DNA of 46,675 nt. Origin: Mariniphaga sp. (GTDB lineage Bacteria > Bacteroidota > Bacteroidia > Bacteroidales > Prolixibacteraceae). The stretch lies in the NCBI GenBank assembly GCA_019429205.1, contig JAHYIT010000025.1, positions 1-46,675 on the forward strand, in the 5' to 3' direction. Position numbers and translations under genes: made by a program. The notes beneath the pieces were generated by a model. It did not search any database. It worked only from the letters and a program-made list of their open reading frames with translations, and was not told the DNA's origin. Below are positions 42,740-46,675 of the stretch, in pieces (the stretch's first letter is position 1; the number at the start of each line of letters is the position of its first letter).

Positions 42740-45700
42740 TTAATTTGCTCCGTTTTCAAGAAAACGAATTTGTTTAACAACGTTTTTCTTTTTATCGCGC
42801 TCGCCATGATGTGCCAGCAATCCATACATTACCGGAACAATTACCATAGTTACCAGCGTAGAAAATACCAGACCGCCAATAACGGTAATCCCCATGGGGC
42901 GCCATATCTCGGCACCTTCACCCGTGCTGAGTGCCAGCGGCAACATGCCCAAAATGGTGGTGGCAGCAGTCATCAGTACCGGTCGCAGACGCGATTTTCC
43001 GGAAACGGCTATGGCTTCATAAAGATCCATTCCCCGGTCGCGCATGAGGTTGGTAAAGTCGATGAGCACAATTCCGTTTTTCACCACAATCCCAATCAGA
43101 AGTACCGCTCCAAGTGCAGCCACAAGGCTTAATGTGGTTCCTGTAATAAACAATGCCACAGCTACTCCTGTAAATGCAAAAGGAATGGAGAACATGATAA
43201 CAAACGGCATGGTAAACGACTCGAATTGCGAGGCCATTACAATGAAAACCAGAATCAAACTGATTAACATCAGCAGGCCTAAATCCATAAATGATTCCTG
43301 TTGGTCTTCGTAGGCCCCGCCAACGTTAAGCAACACCTCCTGCGGAAGTTCAATGTCTTCCAGTTCTGCATTTATCAGACCGGCCAGTTCACCTAAAGCA
43401 ATCCGGTCGGGTTTGGCCGAAACAGTCACCAACCTTTCGCGGCGTTTGTGCTCGATGTTTGGCGGCGACCAGTACTCTTTTATTTCGCCGAGTTCTTTCA
43501 TTTTTATACGCGCACCTGCCGGGGTAATAATGGAAAGTTCTTCCAAATCGGTAATCGAACTTCGAAATTCCTCTTTCAACCGGACGCGGATATCGTATTC
43601 TTCACCTTCTTCCTTATATTGGGAGGCAACCATCCCGCTAATTCTGTTGCGAATATTTGTTGAAACCATAGCAGTAGTCAGGCCATGGAGAGCAAGTTTG
43701 TCGCGGTCGAGCACAAACTGCAGCTCAGGCTTGTCTTCTTTACGGCTTACCTGCACATCGATGGCGCCGGGTACCGATTGCAGTTTCTGCCGGACCTCTT
43801 GGGCAAGCGCATTGGTAGTATTAAAATCGTATCCGAATATTTCCACATCAACGGTATTTGAACCACCACCAAATCCCTGTCCTCCGGTTTCCACACTAAA
43901 ATTAATTACCTCGGGCAACGCTGCAATTTCTTCTCTGATTCCGGCTGCAATATCCCATACCGATAGTTCACGTTCACTGATATCTGTAAGGCGCATCATA
44001 ATATTAATCATGTTTGAACCTGTTGTGGAAAACAGGGAGAACATGCTTCCTTCGTCGTCGGAACCAGATGAAGCAGCCATGAGTTGTACCTCCGGATATT
44101 TTTCCTGAATCAAATTTTCAAGATACCGGGTGGTTTTAATGGTTTCTTCCACACGGGTACCGGTTTGCAATTCAATTTCTATGGTCATTCTGCTTTGGTC
44201 TGACTCGGGCATAAAGTCGGTTTGAATATATTTAAACAGGAACATGGATCCAACGAATATGGCCAGGGCTGTTAACAAGGTAAACAGTTTGTGCCGTAGA
44301 GCCCACCTCAGGGTTTTTTCGTAAAAATTATCGAGGAATCCCAAACCGGTTCCAATGGTACGGTCGTAACTAAAAGCCGATGGTTTTTTCTTTTTCACCC
44401 GCAACCGCAGAAATTTGGATGCCAGCATAGGTGTGAGCGAAATAGCTGCCAGCGTGGAAGTTACAACAGTAATGGTAACAATCCAGCCCAGCTGGTTGAA
44501 AATAACGCCGGTCATTCCGCCCACCAGGGTCAGCGGGAAAAATACCGCCACTACCACCAGCGTAGTAATAATTACGGCCAGCCACACTTCGTTAGTAGCA
44601 TAAATGGCTGCCTCGCGCGGTGTAGCGCCACGTTCCACATGCCGGGTAATGTTTTCGAGCACCACAATGGCATCGTCAACCACCATCCCAATGGCAATGG
44701 ATAGCGAGGTTAACGAAATGACATTTATTGAACTTCCGGTTATGAAAAGATAGAGAAATGCCACAATCAGCGAGATGGGAACCGTGAGCACAATGATAAA
44801 CGTTGCGCGCCACCTTCCTAAAAAGAACAATACAACCAACACCACAAACAACATCGCCCACATAAGGGTTTGCGAAAGGTTGTTGATGGATCCTTTGATG
44901 AAATCGGAGGTGTCCATTATGAGGTTGATTTTCACATCCGGAGGAAGGCCTTTCTGGAGTTCTTCAATGTTTTTGCGCACCTCGCGGGCTATTTTCACTG
45001 TATTGGCGCCCGACTGTTTCATTACAAACATTCTGAGTCCGGTTTCTCCATTTATTTTCTCATCGAGCGATAAATCTTTTATGGAGTCACGAACCACAGC
45101 AACATCCCGTATGTAAACAGGTTTTCCAGCCATGTTCCCAATCACCAGGTTTTCAATGCGTGAACTGGCATTGAATTCCCCCTGTACACGCAACTGATAG
45201 TCGAGCTGGCCCATTTTTACGTTTCCCGAAGGCAGGTTCATGTTTTCGGAGGCAATGGTATTGCCAATCTGCTCAATGGTGAGATTGTAGGCATCGAGCA
45301 GGCGCGGGTCAGCATCAACATAAACCACCCGACGCGGTGCGCCCATCATCCCTATGGAACCAATACCCTCGATTCGGTTCAGTGGGTTAATAATTTTCTC
45401 ATCCAGCAATTTTTCCAGTCCCGGGTAACTTTCCTGAGCTGTAACCGCATAAAACACAATGGGCATCATGCTGGTGTTAAACTTGAATATCTGCGGGCGT
45501 TCGGCCTCTTCGGGCAAAACATTGATAGTAAAGTCAATCACATCCCGGATATCATTGGTAGCTTCGTCGAGGTTGGAGCCCCATTCAAATTCAAGATTGA
45601 TTATGGAAAGATTGTCTGTTGAAACTGAAGTAATTTCTTTTAAATCATCTACAGAGTTGAGGGCATCTTCGATGATCCGGGTAACGTTTTGTTCAATATC

Positions 45701-45871
45701 GCTGGCATTGGCTCCCGGGTAGGTTGTCATCACCGAAATGAAAGGGGGATCCATTTCAGGGTACAAATCGATGGGGATTTGAACCAGCGAGTAGAGCCCC
45801 ATTACCACCACTGCTATGAAAATCATGAACGTGGTAATTGGCTTATTTACTGCATTTTTATATATACTCAT
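42740..45871 (-). CDS. RND-family efflux pump inner-membrane subunit
   Basis: 1043 residues, the standard length, with the 12-helix RND layout and two large periplasmic loops. Landmarks: N-terminal ITTFMIFIAVVVMGLYSLVQIPIDLYPEMDPP, TM4 GMVVDDAIVVLENITRH near residue 400 with the paired Asp of the proton relay, and FPLTLVGGMTGVIFN. The first half resembles HAE1/AcrB-type pumps more than CusA, because the VDADPRLL and GNTIASENMN segments occur in hydrophobic-drug exporters; the cargo cannot be fixed. It couples proton entry to export with the adaptor encoded upstream. A PII-like gene follows 4 nt downstream. No outer-membrane TolC gene is in view. Confidence 0.93.
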   Translation of the reverse strand: MSIYKNAVNKPITTFMIFIAVVVMGLYSLVQIPIDLYPEMDPPFISVMTTYPGANASDIEQNVTRIIEDALNSVDDLKEITSVSTDNLSIINLEFEWGSNLDEATNDIRDVIDFTINVLPEEAERPQIFKFNTSMMPIVFYAVTAQESYPGLEKLLDEKIINPLNRIEGIGSIGMMGAPRRVVYVDADPRLLDAYNLTIEQIGNTIASENMNLPSGNVKMGQLDYQLRVQGEFNASSRIENLVIGNMAGKPVYIRDVAVVRDSIKDLSLDEKINGETGLRMFVMKQSGANTVKIAREVRKNIEELQKGLPPDVKINLIMDTSDFIKGSINNLSQTLMWAMLFVVLVVLFFLGRWRATFIIVLTVPISLIVAFLYLFITGSSINVISLTSLSIAIGMVVDDAIVVLENITRHVERGATPREAAIYATNEVWLAVIITTLVVVAVFFPLTLVGGMTGVIFNQLGWIVTITVVTSTLAAISLTPMLASKFLRLRVKKKKPSAFSYDRTIGTGLGFLDNFYEKTLRWALRHKLFTLLTALAIFVGSMFLFKYIQTDFMPESDQSRMTIEIELQTGTRVEETIKTTRYLENLIQEKYPEVQLMAASSGSDDEGSMFSLFSTTGSNMINIMMRLTDISERELSVWDIAAGIREEIAALPEVINFSVETGGQGFGGGSNTVDVEIFGYDFNTTNALAQEVRQKLQSVPGAIDVQVSRKEDKPELQFVLDRDKLALHGLTTAMVSTNIRNRISGMVASQYKEEGEEYDIRVRLKEEFRSSITDLEELSIITPAGARIKMKELGEIKEYWSPPNIEHKRRERLVTVSAKPDRIALGELAGLINAELEDIELPQEVLLNVGGAYEDQQESFMDLGLLMLISLILVFIVMASQFESFTMPFVIMFSIPFAFTGVAVALFITGTTLSLVAALGAVLLIGIVVKNGIVLIDFTNLMRDRGMDLYEAIAVSGKSRLRPVLMTAATTILGMLPLALSTGEGAEIWRPMGITVIGGLVFSTLVTMVIVPVMYGLLAHHGERDKKKNVVKQIRFLENGAN

Positions 45872-45910
45872 AATGTTTATACTCGTTTAAATGAATGGAA
45901 ATGAGGATGG

Positions 45911-46675
45911 TTACCTTATGACTTCTACCTGTACACCATTGAGCAGGCGGGCCTGGCCACTGACAATGATATTGTCACCGGAGTTAAGTTCATCAGAGAA
46001 AACTTCAATGTTGTCGTCATATCGTTTGCCAATGGAAACCGTTACCCGGCGGGCAATGCCGTTTTCTTCCTTAAACAGGTAGCGTTCGTTGGAGCCCTGT
46101 ACTTTTAAAACAGCCATACTGGGTAAAAGAATGGCCTCTTCCTCATCGAGGTCGAAGGTTACGCGTGCAAACATGCCCGGACGCAGCAGGCCTTCGCGAT
46201 TGCTGACGATAACTTCGGCATTGAATGTGCGGTTTGTTGGATCGATGGTTGGGTGTACCCGTTCAACACGTCCGGAAAATGGTTGATCGGGGTAAACGTC
46301 GATTTTAATCTCTGTTTCCATTCCGTTTTTAACCAAAGGGAAGTACTTTTCCGAAAGCGGAACGATGACTTTCAGCCGGTCGATTTGAATCAGCGAAAGC
46401 ACGGCTGCTTTTCCGGCCTGGGTATTTGGTGCACCCGAATACATTTCTCCCGGTTCGAAATATCTGCCTGAGATGACTCCGTTAAACGGCGCCAGCAACT
46501 GAGTGTTCTCTCTCAGAAATTCAACATTTGATTGGGCCACTTCGTATTGTGTTTTCAACTGGTCGTATTGCTGTTGGGGCACACTGCCATATTTTGCCAG
46601 TGTATCGAGTCGCCTGAAATCAACTTCGAGGTTTTTTAGCTGAATCTCGGCCTGATGAAGCTGGGTGCGATCCAT
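45911..46675 (-). CDS. RND pump periplasmic adaptor protein, 3' part (runs off the window)
   Basis: At least 254 residues, N-terminus missing; the ATG at the last three bases is an internal Met. It is a membrane-fusion (HlyD/AcrA) protein: the second arm of the alpha-helical hairpin (QAEIQLKNLEVDFRRLDTLAKYGSVPQQQYDQLKTQ is visible across residues 8-45), then a lipoyl-half (LLAPFNGVISGRYFEPGEMY), beta-barrel (VIVPLSEKYFPLVKNGMETEI) and membrane-proximal domain ending LLNGVQVEVIR. It links the RND pump to an outer-membrane channel. It lies 39 nt upstream of the pump gene on the same strand. Confidence 0.92.
   Translation of the reverse strand: MDRTQLHQAEIQLKNLEVDFRRLDTLAKYGSVPQQQYDQLKTQYEVAQSNVEFLRENTQLLAPFNGVISGRYFEPGEMYSGAPNTQAGKAAVLSLIQIDRLKVIVPLSEKYFPLVKNGMETEIKIDVYPDQPFSGRVERVHPTIDPTNRTFNAEVIVSNREGLLRPGMFARVTFDLDEEEAILLPSMAVLKVQGSNERYLFKEENGIARRVTVSIGKRYDDNIEVFSDELNSGDNIIVSGQARLLNGVQVEVIR

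Noticed and set aside
46673-46675. ATG at the window edge as the start of the adaptor protein
   Set aside because: The sequence begins in the middle of the alpha-helical hairpin, with no signal peptide or first lipoyl half; the true start lies outside.

Overview
The window reads as a chromosomal segment of a Bacteroidota bacterium, probably a marine or anaerobic relative of Marinilabiliales/Prolixibacteraceae. The phylum call rests on two SusC-type TonB-dependent receptors and a SusD, an ECF sigma factor with a FecR-type anti-sigma, several C-terminal type IX secretion (T9SS) sorting domains, lipoprotein export signals after lipobox cysteines, TAnnTTTG-type promoter elements, and a sigma-54 activator/LptE/TPR/SecG gene order. 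The family-level call is a guess. I saw no rRNA, tRNA, CRISPR array or insertion sequence.

Layout. 1-1915 (minus): 5' half of glucose-6-phosphate isomerase and a Tat-exported aldo/keto reductase. 2123-30731: a large glycan-utilisation-type region. It begins with an ECF sigma gene, then a secreted beta-rich protein, a small TPR-like protein, SusC, SusD and a small surface lipoprotein (2860-9897). Next is a long plus-strand run (10001-24765): a GH clan-A-like enzyme with PA14 and FN3 domains, a 49-residue DUF5989 membrane peptide, a NodU/CmcH-type carbamoyltransferase, an SGNH-like membrane protein, a huge GH30-like enzyme, a DUF362 protein with an N-terminal membrane region and a T9SS tail, and a surface beta-propeller lipoprotein. 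A minus-strand CBM9-like secreted protein follows, then a FecR anti-sigma and a second SusC that carries an STN signalling domain but has no SusD.

The two ends of this region appear to be one regulatory circuit. The sigma gene sits at the left end and its likely partners, FecR and the STN-type SusC, sit about 23 kb away at the right end. A 31-bp two-part motif with identical internal spacing (GGGTTTTTTT, 9 nt, CATCTCA) occurs just before the first structural gene and just before fecR. I infer that the STN receptor senses the glycan and signals to FecR, that FecR releases the sigma factor, and that the sigma factor switches on both the uptake operon and fecR. The carbamoyltransferase/DUF5989/SGNH trio is usually a glycan-decorating cassette and is unexpected among secreted glycan hydrolases; it is the strongest candidate for an undescribed system here.

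30912-46675 is mostly ordinary: a serine hydrolase and deoxyribose-phosphate aldolase; a tiny secreted protein that is little more than a T9SS tail; kdsB divergent from a sigma-54 activator/lptE/TPR/secG run; a parE-parC-aroK run on the minus strand; and a minus-strand efflux operon (periplasmic adaptor, RND pump, PII-like protein) cut by the window end.
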